Source of the DNA: Endozoicomonas montiporae CL-33
Lineage (GTDB): Bacteria > Pseudomonadota > Gammaproteobacteria > Pseudomonadales > Endozoicomonadaceae
DNA: 64,000 nt
NCBI RefSeq assembly: GCF_001583435.1
Contig: NZ_CP013251.1
Location: forward strand, 1,196,001-1,260,000
Direction of reading: 5' to 3'
Positions within the stretch are counted from its first letter, which is position 1; the number at the start of each line of letters is the position of its first letter. The notes under the pieces are model-generated. The model did no database searches. It was not told where the DNA came from and saw nothing but the letters and a program-made list of their open reading frames with translations. Positions 9,415 to 18,421 of this stretch are shown here, piece after piece. Position numbers and translations under genes: made by a program.

Positions 9415-9440
9415 TAAAACAATAAAAATGTGGGGGACCT

Positions 9441-10358
9441 ATGCGCAAACTACTTCTTTCTCTGGCGGTTTTGATTCTGCCGGTACTGTCGGTTTCGGTC
9501 AGTGCCGATAATTATTCCATTGGCACCGGCGGGCAGAGTGGAATTTATTATCCCTTTGGGGGCGCCCTGGCCAAAGTCTGGTCAGACCAGATTGATGGCG
9601 TGAATGTTAAGGCTGAAGTCACAGCGGCATCGGTTGAAAACACCATCAAAGTGGTGCGCGGTGACATGATTGCCGGTCTGGCGATGGGTAATGTGGTGCT
9701 GGATGCCTACAAGGGCGAAGGCAAATTCCCGGCTAAAATGCCGGTGAATGTTCTGTTTGCCCTTTATCCTAATCTGGTTCATGCCGTTACAACGGCGAAG
9801 TCTGATATCAAATCTTTGGCGGATCTCAACGGTCAGCGAGTGTCTCTGGGCGCACCTGGCTCCGGTACTGCGGTGACTTCAGCAGCTCTGCTGGAGTCTC
9901 TGGGCGTAGACGTTAATGCTGTGTACCTGAACTTTTCCGAAACCACGAATGCGCTTGCCAATGGTCAGATCGATGCCGGATTCATAGTGGGTGGGCAGGG
10001 TGTGGGTGCCGTGACTCAGCTGGCATTAACCCATGATATCCGTATTCTGGATGTTTCTGCGCAGCAGCAGGCTACTTTCAAGTCAAAGTATCCGGCTTAC
10101 AGCAGCTACACCATTCCGGAAGGCATTTATAACAAGGTGGGATCTGTGGATACCCTGAGTGTCTGGAATGTCATTGTTGTGAAAGCTGACCTTTCCGAAG
10201 ATATGGCTTACGAACTGACCCGCACAGCCTTTGAAAACATTGATCAGGTGCGCAAGGTGGTTAAGGCAGCCGATGCTACCACGCTGGCCAATGCAGACAG
10301 TTTGAACGGTGTGCCACTGCACCCCGGTGCTCTTAAATACCTGAAAACAGTGCAATAA
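9441..10358 (+). CDS. TAXI-family TRAP transporter substrate-binding protein
   Basis: The 305-residue periplasmic protein has a clear signal peptide (about 22 residues, cleaving after SVSA). The mature start YSIGTGGQSGIYYPFGGALAK is the TAXI (TRAP-associated extracytoplasmic immunogenic) signature. Further family features are EVTAASVENTIKVVRGDMIAGL and LNGQRVSLGAPGSGTAVTS. It delivers substrate to the fused permease encoded 45 bp downstream; GGGGGA precedes the ATG. TAXI proteins of known ligand bind glutamate or related acids, but the substrate cannot be read here. Confidence 0.93.
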   Translation: MRKLLLSLAVLILPVLSVSVSADNYSIGTGGQSGIYYPFGGALAKVWSDQIDGVNVKAEVTAASVENTIKVVRGDMIAGLAMGNVVLDAYKGEGKFPAKMPVNVLFALYPNLVHAVTTAKSDIKSLADLNGQRVSLGAPGSGTAVTSAALLESLGVDVNAVYLNFSETTNALANGQIDAGFIVGGQGVGAVTQLALTHDIRILDVSAQQQATFKSKYPAYSSYTIPEGIYNKVGSVDTLSVWNVIVVKADLSEDMAYELTRTAFENIDQVRKVVKAADATTLANADSLNGVPLHPGALKYLKTVQ

Positions 10359-10403
10359 CAAGGCGCAGAAAGCTCGACAGAAGACTCGTGGAAGGAGGAT
10401 GTT

Positions 10404-12278
10404 ATGACGAAGTCGATTATTAAACGGTCAGGCTATCTGGTGCTGGTTCTGGCGGTTTTGCTGTCGGGCTTTCAGATATGGCAGGGTATTACATCCACCC
10501 TATCAGCCACGTATTTTCGTCCTGCTCATCTGAGCTGGGTGATGGTTCTCATTTTTCTGCACATTCCTTTTATCAGGAATGAACAACACCGGTTGTATGT
10601 TCCCGGGCGTATAATGGATCTGGGGTTAGCGATTGCCGCAGTCGTGTCGGGTTATTTTATAGTCAGCTTTGATTACAACGATATTAACTATCTGTTGTAT
10701 GGGCTGGGGACTCCTGATCTTATTGCCGGTGTCGTTTGTCTAGCTCTGTTACTGGAAGCCTGTCGTCGTACGGTTGGCTGGGTCATGGTGATCATTGCCG
10801 GTGTGTTTCTGGCTTACAGTGCGTTTGGTAATTTTCTGCCGGGTACTCTGGCCACCAAGGCTTACAGCTTGCAGGAGCTGATACAGTTTCAGGTGTATTC
10901 CAGTAATGGTGTATTTGGTTCTGCCCTGGGAATAGCAGCGACTACCGTTTTTATTTTTGTACTGTTTGGCGCTTTTCTCGAAGTGACAGGAGCCGGTAAG
11001 TTCTTTATCGATCTGGCCTTTGCCATTGCAGGCAAGTATCGCGGGGGGCCGGCAAAAGCGGCTGTGATTGCCTCTGCCGGACTGGGTTCGATTTCCGGCT
11101 CAGCCATTGCCAATACGGTGACCACCGGTTCGATCACCATTCCCATGATGAAAAAGCTGGGCTACAAGCCGGAGCAGGCGGCAGGCATTGAAGCAGCCGC
11201 TTCCACTGGCGGGCAGATCATGCCACCGATTATGGGTGCCGGTGCTTTTGTTATGGCGCAGTTCACCGGTGTGCCCTATAGCGACATTATGATTGCTTCC
11301 ATTGCGCCTGCGTGCCTGTACTTTTTCTGCACCCTGTTATACGTGCATATCATGGCGTGCAAACTGGGGCTCAGTTCAGCAGAAAGAACCGAAGCGGTCT
11401 GGGACGTTATGAAACACGGGGCACACTTCCTGTTACCCCTGTTATTAATCACGGTTCTATTACTGATGGCCTTTTCACCTCTGCTGGTGGGCGTGATGGG
11501 CTGTGGTGCGATTTTGGTGACGGCTGCTTTACGAAACCATAGTCGTATAGGTTTGCAGAAGATTATTCAGGGCATGAAAAACGGTGCCTTGCTGGCATTA
11601 CCCATATCAGCAGCCTGTGGTGCCGCAGGCATTATTGTGGGCGTGGTTGGTCAAACCGGTATTGGTTTGCAGTTTACCCAGTTTGTGATGACGTTGTCCG
11701 GCGGTTTCATGTTTACCGCCCTGCTGTTAATCAGTCTGGTGGCACTGGTGCTGGGTATGGGGCTGCCGGTAACGGCGGCTTATATCGTTCTGGCGGTGAT
11801 GGCTGTACCGTTGCTGGGTGATTTTGGCCTGCCGGTATTAACGGCGCACTTGTTGGTGTTCTGGTTATCCCAGACTTCCAATGTGACCCCTCCTATTGCT
11901 TTGGCGGCGTTTGCCGGTGCCGGTGTGGCAGATGCCAACCCGATCAAGGCATCGATTGAAGCCTTTAAGCTGGCAGCCGGTCTGTTTGTGATTCCGATTA
12001 TGATGGCTTATTCCGGTCTTATTAATACGGACGGCAATGCTTTTGGTTTTGTGGTGGGTGTTATTCAGACACTGGCGGTCATTATCGCCATGGCAATGGC
12101 CGTTGAAGGGTATTTATTGAGGCCGTTAACTCTGGTTGAGCGAATACTCTGCGCTATCAGCCTGCCGTTATTGTTGTTTAATCCGGCAGGCTTTGGGCTT
12201 TTGGGACTGTTGATGACCGTTGCCGTGGTTATCCTGCAGTGGCATCGTCGGGCTGCGTTTCCGGCAAAGGAAGTCTGA
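10404..12278 (+). CDS. TRAP transporter fused permease (4TM+12TM)
   Basis: The 624-residue membrane protein fuses the small Q-type and large M-type TRAP permease subunits, as is usual in TAXI systems. About four hydrophobic helices at the N-terminus are followed by the large DctM-like domain, with FGAFLEVTGAGKFFIDLAFAIAGKYRGGPAKAAV, SGSAIANTVTTGSITIPMMKKLGYKPEQAAGIEA and GMGLPVTAAYIVLAV. It couples uptake to an ion gradient (Na+ in studied members). AGGAGG lies 7 bp before the ATG. It is co-transcribed with the binding protein and converges on the next gene with only a 3-bp gap, so no separate terminator fits between them. Confidence 0.94.
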   Translation: MTKSIIKRSGYLVLVLAVLLSGFQIWQGITSTLSATYFRPAHLSWVMVLIFLHIPFIRNEQHRLYVPGRIMDLGLAIAAVVSGYFIVSFDYNDINYLLYGLGTPDLIAGVVCLALLLEACRRTVGWVMVIIAGVFLAYSAFGNFLPGTLATKAYSLQELIQFQVYSSNGVFGSALGIAATTVFIFVLFGAFLEVTGAGKFFIDLAFAIAGKYRGGPAKAAVIASAGLGSISGSAIANTVTTGSITIPMMKKLGYKPEQAAGIEAAASTGGQIMPPIMGAGAFVMAQFTGVPYSDIMIASIAPACLYFFCTLLYVHIMACKLGLSSAERTEAVWDVMKHGAHFLLPLLLITVLLLMAFSPLLVGVMGCGAILVTAALRNHSRIGLQKIIQGMKNGALLALPISAACGAAGIIVGVVGQTGIGLQFTQFVMTLSGGFMFTALLLISLVALVLGMGLPVTAAYIVLAVMAVPLLGDFGLPVLTAHLLVFWLSQTSNVTPPIALAAFAGAGVADANPIKASIEAFKLAAGLFVIPIMMAYSGLINTDGNAFGFVVGVIQTLAVIIAMAMAVEGYLLRPLTLVERILCAISLPLLLFNPAGFGLLGLLMTVAVVILQWHRRAAFPAKEV

Positions 12279-12281
12279 CCT

Positions 12282-13145
12282 TTAATAGCTATTTATTCTG
12301 GCTATGGAGCCTTTATTGAAGCCTTCATAGGCAGTGACTTCAAGGTCTGAGTCTGCGGGCAATGATTGATACATCTCGGCAGCCATATGCTGTGCCAGCA
12401 GCTCGACCGTGGAGTCAGTGTCGATCAGGTAGCAGAGCTCACTGGCGAGGGTTAGCTCGAAATACCCCTGATCCGCGGTATAGCCAAAACGGTTATACTG
12501 ACGTCCGTTTTCTTCAAAACAGTCAAGCCGGTCTTCTCTGGTAGCAATGTATATATCGCTCCACTTCTCTGCCCAGTCTTTTTCAAGCTGGGGGCTGTCT
12601 TCCCCATTCACCTGAACGTTGATGGCCGAACGATGACCATGGGCAATTCGCTGGCAGTCACCAAGGTGTTTTTTCAGACCGTGACTGTAATGGTAATAAG
12701 CGCCTTTAATGAACTCGTTGTAAAGTTTCAGCTTGACGTCTTTCACATTGTCGGGCAGTTCGGACATCAATGCCTTCTCAAGAATGGGTGTTAACGTTTC
12801 TGTGGCAATTTCCTCTGCATCAACCAGTAACATAGCCTGTGCGGGCGCTTTGCAGTTAATGGTTCCGGTGACTGGCGAGTCGAGCGTCACATCCAGACGA
12901 TCCTTTTCAGCCTCAACTTTAATGGATGGGTGGGCAACCGGAACCAGCAAACGGTGATCCGCCATAAAGTCCAGAGATGCTTTCACCTGCTTTTTGACAT
13001 GGCCGAAGTCAAACACCATGCCCTGTTCATCAAGGTCACCGTATAAGACCACATCCACTAACCAGGTTTCTCCCACAACACCCCGATCAGGGGAGAGAAA
13101 ACTGAAGTCGAGAGTGGTGAGCTGGTTTACAAACAGGGCGGTCAT
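12282..13145 (-). CDS. Tandem-domain 6-pyruvoyl-tetrahydropterin synthase/QueD-like protein
   Basis: The 287-residue protein contains two T-fold modules of the 6-pyruvoyl-tetrahydropterin synthase family. The first (about 1-110) has GMVFDFGHVKKQVKASLDFMADHRLLV, equivalent to the family's V-DF-LK...LDH pattern. The second (about 150-287) has FIKGAYYHYSHGLKKHLGDCQRIAHGHRS, carrying the His-x-His zinc-type motif, and ends with VTAYEGFNKGSIARI. Normal QueD is about 120 residues with one domain. Zinc ligands are mainly visible in the second module, so the first may be structural. Queuosine precursor or another pterin-like synthesis is the likely area; no other que genes are adjacent. Confidence 0.8.
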   Translation of the reverse strand: MTALFVNQLTTLDFSFLSPDRGVVGETWLVDVVLYGDLDEQGMVFDFGHVKKQVKASLDFMADHRLLVPVAHPSIKVEAEKDRLDVTLDSPVTGTINCKAPAQAMLLVDAEEIATETLTPILEKALMSELPDNVKDVKLKLYNEFIKGAYYHYSHGLKKHLGDCQRIAHGHRSAINVQVNGEDSPQLEKDWAEKWSDIYIATREDRLDCFEENGRQYNRFGYTADQGYFELTLASELCYLIDTDSTVELLAQHMAAEMYQSLPADSDLEVTAYEGFNKGSIARINSY

Positions 13146-13329
13146 AATGGATTTCTTTTTTTATCAGACGTGATCAATAAATGAGACTGAAGTTTAAACC
13201 ATCTTTCTGATTCTTTCAGGAAGAAGGAAAAATTTCACATGTTAGCCAATTTCTCATTATTATTGCCCCATTCAATGATTAATAAGCGATATCTGGTGTC
13301 CTGCAGGCCAACCAGTTCAGGAGTTCACT

Positions 13330-14613
13330 TTGCACAACCTTCTTAGTACCGGGGATCTTGAGTTTGAATCCAGACATATCTGGCACCCTTACAATTCAAC
13401 CAATAGCAAGGTGCCCGTTTTCCCGGTGACCGCGGCGAATGGTGTAAAGCTCACGCTCAATGACGGTCGTGAGATTATCGATGGTATGTCGTCCTGGTGG
13501 TGTATGGCTCACGGCTACAACCATCCGCAGATGAATCAGGCCATGAAAGCCCAGATTGATACGTTCTCCCATGTGATGTTTGGCGGTCTGACTCATAAAC
13601 CGGCTATTGACCTTGCGCGCAAGCTGGTGGAAATGACACCGGAACCGATTCAGACCGTTTTCTTTGCGGATTCAGGCTCTGTCGCTGTGGAAGTGGCGAT
13701 AAAAATGGCCATGCAGTACTGGGTGGTTCAGGGAAATACCCGAAAAACAAAAATGCTGACCTTCCGTGGCGGTTATTATGGTGATACCACCGGAGCCATG
13801 TCGGTGTGTGATCCGGTGGGCGGGATGCATTCCATGTTTACCGGCCTTTTGCCGGAGCATCACTTTGTCCCACGTCCTGCCTGTAAGTTTGACGAACCTT
13901 TTGACGAGTCGCATATCAGCGAGTTCAAAAATGCGCTGGAATCCATGCATGAAAATGTAGCCGCCGTGATTATTGAACCAGTGGTTCAGGGTGCAGGAGG
14001 CATGTACTTCTATTCGCCGGACTTTCTGAAGCGGGTGCGTGAACTGTGTGATGAATACAATGTTCTGCTGATTCATGACGAAATCGCCACCGGTTTCGGC
14101 AGAACCGGCAAGCTGTTTGCTTGTGAACATGCCAATACGGTTCCGGACATTATGACCGTGGGCAAAGCCCTGACAGGGGGCTACATGACACTGGCAGCCA
14201 CCCTTTGTACTGAAAAGGTCAGTGGTACTATCTCGGAAAACGGCGCGATTATGCATGGCCCGACATTTATGGCTAACCCTCTGGCCTGTGCCGCAGCCTG
14301 TGCCAGTCTGGATATTTTTGCCACGGGCGAATGGAAGGCTCAGGTAGCCAATATCGAACAGAAACTGCGGGACGGCCTGATGCCCTGTGCCGGGTTCGAT
14401 ACCGTGGCTGAAGTCAGGATTCTGGGCGCTATTGGTGTGATAGAAATGAAAGAACCGGTTGTCATGGAAGAAATCCAACCGATGTTTGTGGACGAAGGTA
14501 TCTGGGTACGCCCGTTTGGCAAACTGGTGTATATCATGCCGCCTTACATTATCAGCGATGACGATCTGGCGTTTTTGTGCCAGCAGCTCTGCAAGGTGAT
14601 CAGTCGCATTTAA
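13330..14613 (+). CDS. bioA: Adenosylmethionine-8-amino-7-oxononanoate aminotransferase
   Basis: The 427-residue PLP enzyme makes 7,8-diaminopelargonate in biotin synthesis. N-terminal HIWHPYNSTNSKVPVFPVTAANGVKLTL is typical of BioA. MSSWWCMAHGYNHP, FRGGYYGDTTGAMSVCDP and LLIHDEIATGFGRTGKLFACEHA (with the PLP-contacting Asp) are all present, followed by VGKALTGGYMTLAATL with the Schiff-base Lys. Translation starts at TTG 13330, where CAGGAG lies about 8 bp upstream; no usable ATG exists upstream in frame. The other bio genes are not adjacent, so this is an orphan copy. No clear BirA operator is visible in the 180-bp upstream gap. Confidence 0.93.
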   Translation: MHNLLSTGDLEFESRHIWHPYNSTNSKVPVFPVTAANGVKLTLNDGREIIDGMSSWWCMAHGYNHPQMNQAMKAQIDTFSHVMFGGLTHKPAIDLARKLVEMTPEPIQTVFFADSGSVAVEVAIKMAMQYWVVQGNTRKTKMLTFRGGYYGDTTGAMSVCDPVGGMHSMFTGLLPEHHFVPRPACKFDEPFDESHISEFKNALESMHENVAAVIIEPVVQGAGGMYFYSPDFLKRVRELCDEYNVLLIHDEIATGFGRTGKLFACEHANTVPDIMTVGKALTGGYMTLAATLCTEKVSGTISENGAIMHGPTFMANPLACAAACASLDIFATGEWKAQVANIEQKLRDGLMPCAGFDTVAEVRILGAIGVIEMKEPVVMEEIQPMFVDEGIWVRPFGKLVYIMPPYIISDDDLAFLCQQLCKVISRI

Positions 14614-14726
14614 AATCGGCTTTCATAGAAGATTTCAATCAATGCAACAGGCTCTTTTTGCTTGGTCTGCAGCCCTGAATCGGTTCATACTGACATCATG
14701 GGCAACGACTTACGAGGGAGCCAAAC

Positions 14727-15131
14727 ATGAAAGTGGTTAAAGATATCGTTCGCAAAAATATCGTTCCTCTTTCATCAGACCTGATGCTGGCGGATGCGGT
14801 GGAACGTATTCTGGCATCAGGCCTGACGGGACTGCCAGTAGTAAACGATGACAGAAAACTGGTGGGCTTTTTATCGGAGCAGGATTGCATTGCACAGATG
14901 ATTTCGGGCACTTACCACTCAGACAGTCGCAAGGTGGTATCGGATCTGATGCATAAGGAACCATTGTCTGTTTCGCCTGAAGAATCGGTGATTGATATTG
15001 CCCAGAGAATGCAGGGTAACAAGCCCAAGGTTTACCCTGTGATTCAGGACTATGAGCTGGTGGGCGTTATCAGTCGTAAGGATGTGTTGCAGGCGTTGAG
15101 TGAAATGATCAAAAGCGTATCGTATGCCTGA
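14727..15131 (+). CDS. CBS-pair domain protein
   Basis: The 134-residue protein consists of two CBS motifs and nothing else. The first is MLADAVERILASGLTGLPVVNDDRKLVGFLSEQDCI (about 20-55), and the second is VSPEESVIDIAQRMQGNKPKVYPVIQDYELVGVISRKDVL (about 80-118). Such pairs bind adenosyl nucleotides and act as stand-alone sensors. GAGGGAG precedes the ATG. It converges on the symporter gene, with a strong shared hairpin between them. No target enzyme can be deduced from the neighbours. Confidence 0.88.
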   Translation: MKVVKDIVRKNIVPLSSDLMLADAVERILASGLTGLPVVNDDRKLVGFLSEQDCIAQMISGTYHSDSRKVVSDLMHKEPLSVSPEESVIDIAQRMQGNKPKVYPVIQDYELVGVISRKDVLQALSEMIKSVSYA

Positions 15132-15149
15132 ATCTGCCAACTCTTTCAC

Positions 15150-15182
15150 TGACTCAGGGCATATTGGATACGCCCTGAGTCA
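15150..15182. terminator. Shared hairpin between convergent genes
   Basis: TGACTCAGGGC (15150-15160) pairs perfectly over 11 bp with GCCCTGAGTCA (15172-15182), with an 11-nt loop. No T tract follows on either strand, so it is either a non-canonical bidirectional terminator or a 3'-end stabiliser. Confidence 0.6.
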
Positions 15183-15188
15183 CTCCCT

Positions 15189-16430
15189 TCAGCTTTCCAA
15201 CTGTTCGGGTGATAGCTCGCCTGCCTGTTCCAGTTCCTGATTGACCATGGCGGTAACACAGGAGTCGGACCAGACGTTGATGGCGCTTTCCAGCATATCG
15301 ATGAAACTGTAAAACGGCAGAATCAGCAGCATCAGCTGCAAGTCCACATTCATGGCAGCCAGAAACGCACTGGACAGCATATAGCAGCCCATGGGCACAC
15401 CCGCATTGCCAATGGCGGCAATGGAGGCAATCAGAACCCACGATAACAGTTCCAGCATTGAAAACTCTACCCCGTTGCTCTGGGAAACGAACAGGACAGT
15501 AATCAGAATAAAAGCTGCACAAGCATTCATATTGACACTGATGCACAGTGGCATGCTGAACCGGGCGACTTTGCCATTCACGCCCATGCGATGTTCTGCG
15601 CATTCCACCGCAGACGGCAGAGCCGCACTGGATGACTTGGAGAAAAAGGCAATGGTCAGAGCTGGCCACATGGCTTTCAGGGTTTTCAAAGGCGGAATGC
15701 CTTTGCTCTTAAGGAACAGCGGTAAAATGACTCCGGCCTGAATCACGTTTGCCAGCAGTACGCACACCAGATAAACCGCCAGCCCCTGCAGCATGTCCTG
15801 ATTCTGGAAGTCCCGGACAAACAGGGTGACGAATGCCCAGACAGCCAGCGGCATCAGCTTGAGCACAAAGCTGGTCATTTTCATAACCGCTGCAAACAGA
15901 CTGTCGAACAGTTTGTGCAGGGTTTCCTTGTGATCCTGCCGCAGGGACAGAATGGCGGCGCTCATCAGCAGAGCCAGGAACAGGGCTCCCATGACATTGC
16001 CGTTGTAAAAAGGCTCGACAAAGCTCGAAGGAATGATGCTCAGCAGATAATTCCAGTAGCTGACCACTTCTACTCCCTGTTCTGACTGGCTGGCAGCCAG
16101 ACCCTGATGCGCAGGATCAAGGGTGGTATAGAGAGCCAGAGCCATGGCAGCGGCTACGACTGTCGTCAGGAGGGTGAACTTGAGAACTTTGCCTCCCATG
16201 GCTTTGACATCGCCCATACCACTCATGCCTGACAGCGTTGCGATCAGGGAAAAGAAAATGATGGGCAGGCTGACCAGCTTCAGCAGCCGGATGAATATAT
16301 CGGTAATGACTTCACAGGCGTCATTAATGATTGAAACATCAAGCCAGCCGGTGAATATTCCAAGACCTGCTGCCAGCAGCAACAAGGCAGTCGAGCTGAT
16401 TTTGTGGTGTTTGTTGCATCGGTCACACAT
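15189..16430 (-). CDS. Dicarboxylate/amino acid:cation symporter (DAACS/GltP family)
   Basis: The 413-residue membrane protein has the Glt fold. FIRLLKLVSLPIIFFSLIATLSGM is the conserved early helix. FFSKSSSAALPSA is the serine-rich HP1 motif. SMPLCISVNMNACAAFI is the TM7 NMDGT-like site in altered form (NMNAC). FIDMLESAINVWSDSCV is the TM8 substrate-binding segment. The altered NMDGT and DxxxT-type residues suggest a substrate or ion preference different from standard glutamate carriers, possibly serine/threonine-type; this is inference. GGAG precedes the ATG. It is a single-gene unit with a 360-bp upstream gap. Confidence 0.88.
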   Translation of the reverse strand: MCDRCNKHHKISSTALLLLAAGLGIFTGWLDVSIINDACEVITDIFIRLLKLVSLPIIFFSLIATLSGMSGMGDVKAMGGKVLKFTLLTTVVAAAMALALYTTLDPAHQGLAASQSEQGVEVVSYWNYLLSIIPSSFVEPFYNGNVMGALFLALLMSAAILSLRQDHKETLHKLFDSLFAAVMKMTSFVLKLMPLAVWAFVTLFVRDFQNQDMLQGLAVYLVCVLLANVIQAGVILPLFLKSKGIPPLKTLKAMWPALTIAFFSKSSSAALPSAVECAEHRMGVNGKVARFSMPLCISVNMNACAAFILITVLFVSQSNGVEFSMLELLSWVLIASIAAIGNAGVPMGCYMLSSAFLAAMNVDLQLMLLILPFYSFIDMLESAINVWSDSCVTAMVNQELEQAGELSPEQLES

Positions 16431-16789
16431 GGTTAATCTCCTTACATCCTTAATCGTCTGGAAAGCGGTTCAATCAGACTGTGTGGAAACAACAACGAGA
16501 GTAAGGCTTTTCCGTGTCAGGCCTTTTGATGGTGTTCTTTAACGGGCTCTGCCTGCCGGAAGCGGCTATCTGGACGCGTATTTCAGTATTCATAGACAGA
16601 TAGATTAGCTTCAGGTTCCGATTTCTCTAATGCGAATTTGATATTTGCTTATGTGGGTTAAAAGCTTGACTACACTATGAGCCGGTGACAATGCTGAAGC
16701 CTTAATGGCTTCTGATGCACGCCGGGTTCTTGTTAGACGTTAATTTTGTACGAATGTTTTATTTTTCGATCAGCGTCTGGAGGTGAAGC
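16431..16789. other. Intergenic gap, divergent promoters expected
   Basis: This 359-bp gap lies between divergently oriented genes. TTGACT near 16667 and TACACTAT just after it are weak promoter-like words. I see no gene, strong hairpin or repeat. Confidence 0.3.
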
Positions 16790-17038
16790 ATGACAATTCG
16801 TTTTGATCTGCCTGAGTCACTGGAAGAGTTCGACGAGCAGGAAGACGGGCCAGAGCAGCCCTGTTTTCCCTATCCGGGTTATGATGATCGACATAGAGGC
16901 ATTGATTTCTGGGCTTCGGCAACAGAGCGTCACCCGGTCCGCCTTCAGTTGAAGGGGGCTTCCGGTAATTTCCGACAGCCTGTAAGCAAGCGCTTGTGCT
17001 CTAAAGGTCGGAAAGTTCTGTTAAAGGTTATCTGTTAG
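16790..17038 (+). CDS. Small hypothetical protein
   Basis: The 82-residue protein is not recognised. Its first half is strongly acidic (LEEFDEQEDGPEQP) and its second half basic (VSKRLCSKGRKVLLKVIC). Support comes from a strong ribosome binding site (GGAGGTG) about 5 bp before the ATG and from lying immediately upstream of the phosphatase gene in the same direction. It has no signal peptide or membrane segment. It may be lineage-specific. Confidence 0.55.
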   Translation: MTIRFDLPESLEEFDEQEDGPEQPCFPYPGYDDRHRGIDFWASATERHPVRLQLKGASGNFRQPVSKRLCSKGRKVLLKVIC

Positions 17039-17078
17039 TGCCAAAGTCCGTATCGGCAGACTTCTCGGGAGGGATGAT

Positions 17079-17657
17079 TTGGAACTGATTATCTGCCGAC
17101 ATGGTGAAGCGGAGCAGAATGCCGGAGGGTGGTATAACTCAAACCCTGACCACCCCGGGTACATAGAAGCTCATCTGACGTCGAAAGGCGTCTGTCAGGT
17201 GCGTCAGCTGGGTTGGCTCCTTCAGTCAATAGGAGTGGCGGCAGACAGCGTCTGTCAGGTGTTTGCATCGCCACTGCCCAGAACCTGTGAATCGGCACAA
17301 AATGTGATGGACGTACTGAAGGTTCCAGAACAAAAGCTAACGACGGAGCGGAAACTGATCGAGTCGCAGGTGGGCGACAGGGAGAGCCAGCTGGTTGATC
17401 GTTACAATGACATAGATTTCTGGTTTCCGGACAGTCCGGAGTCATTTAATGGTGAAACCAGAGGCACTATAAAATCGAGAATGGTTGATGCCTGTGTTGA
17501 TATTTATCAGCACTATCGTACTTGTGATGGCTATGTATTGTTATTCAGCCACGGTGCTCCCATCTACTTGCTTCTGGAAGCCTTGACCGGAACAGGTGAG
17601 CGTCTGGATACCGCTGGATACAGACAATTGAAAATTACACCGGAAATGTTTTTCTAA
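17079..17657 (+). CDS. Histidine phosphatase family protein
   Basis: The 192-residue protein starts with LIICRHGEAEQNAGG, the RHG motif carrying the phospho-accepting His8. It continues with FASPLPRTCESAQNV (second Arg) and LLFSHGAPIYLLLE, carrying the second catalytic His. This is the phosphoglycerate mutase-like/SixA branch; the substrate could be a phosphoprotein or a small phosphate ester. I chose TTG 17079 because GGGAGGG lies about 6 bp upstream and the protein then starts at the conserved beta strand, as the family does. It probably forms a unit with the small gene upstream. Confidence 0.85.
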   Translation: MELIICRHGEAEQNAGGWYNSNPDHPGYIEAHLTSKGVCQVRQLGWLLQSIGVAADSVCQVFASPLPRTCESAQNVMDVLKVPEQKLTTERKLIESQVGDRESQLVDRYNDIDFWFPDSPESFNGETRGTIKSRMVDACVDIYQHYRTCDGYVLLFSHGAPIYLLLEALTGTGERLDTAGYRQLKITPEMFF

Positions 17658-17744
17658 ACAGATCTCTGCTTTAAAATGCCTGACAACCTTTGCCCCCACT
17701 GACCTGATGGCCGGGCACTTTTTTGATTTCAGGATGAATGAAGC

Positions 17745-18386
17745 ATGACAAAGCAGACTGACTTTATCAGGGTCACCTTTCCGGTGGGCCCTTTGCAGTG
17801 CAACTGCACGATCATTGGTGACAAAGCGACCGGCAAAGCCATTGTTGTTGATCCGGGCGGCAATGCCGACACCATTCTTGTCAAACTGAATGAGTTGGGG
17901 TTAAAGGCTGCAGCCTTGATTCATACTCATGCTCATCTGGATCATTTTCTGGCCAGTGGCGAACTGAAAAAACTGACGGGTGCACCGATTCATCTCCATG
18001 AGGAAGATAAATTTCTGTGGGATAACCTTGAGGGTCAGTGTCGTATGTTTGGCGTGCCGTATGCACCAGTACCAGACCCTGACTACTGGCTTAAAGATGA
18101 TGAAGAGCTGCCCTGTGGTTGTGGTGTAGCCCTGCACACACCGGGCCATACGCCCGGCTCAATGAGTTTTTACTTTGAATCACACAAACTATTGATTGCT
18201 GGTGATACACTGTTTCGTCGCTCCATTGGCCGAACCGACCTCTGGGGTGGAGACTTCAGAACCATAGAAAAATCCATTAAAGAACGTTTATATGTTCTGG
18301 ATGAAGAAGCCTGTGTAGTTACAGGACACGGACCAGATACTACCATTGGTGAGGAGATTCGAGAGAACAGTATTGTCAGGGGCTGA
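17745..18386 (+). CDS. MBL-fold metallo-hydrolase, YcbL/glyoxalase II-like
   Basis: The 213-residue protein has the metallo-beta-lactamase motif HTHAHLDH (H62, H64, D66, H67), LHTPGHTPGSMSFYF with the next metal His, AGDTLFRRSIGRTDLWGG with the bridging Asp, and VVTGHGPDTTIGEE with the last His. The short length and GRTDL segment match the YcbL type I glyoxalase II-like group, which hydrolyses thioesters such as S-lactoylglutathione. It is cytoplasmic, with no signal peptide. It is followed after 35 bp by the OmpA-like lipoprotein gene in the same direction. Confidence 0.88.
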   Translation: MTKQTDFIRVTFPVGPLQCNCTIIGDKATGKAIVVDPGGNADTILVKLNELGLKAAALIHTHAHLDHFLASGELKKLTGAPIHLHEEDKFLWDNLEGQCRMFGVPYAPVPDPDYWLKDDEELPCGCGVALHTPGHTPGSMSFYFESHKLLIAGDTLFRRSIGRTDLWGGDFRTIEKSIKERLYVLDEEACVVTGHGPDTTIGEEIRENSIVRG

Positions 18387-18421
18387 TTCCTTACGGCTGC
18401 TTTTCTCCAAGGAGTACATAC

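Noticed and set aside
13672..14478. 268-residue open frame on the minus strand
   Set aside because: It is antisense to bioA, His-rich from reverse-read codons, without domains.
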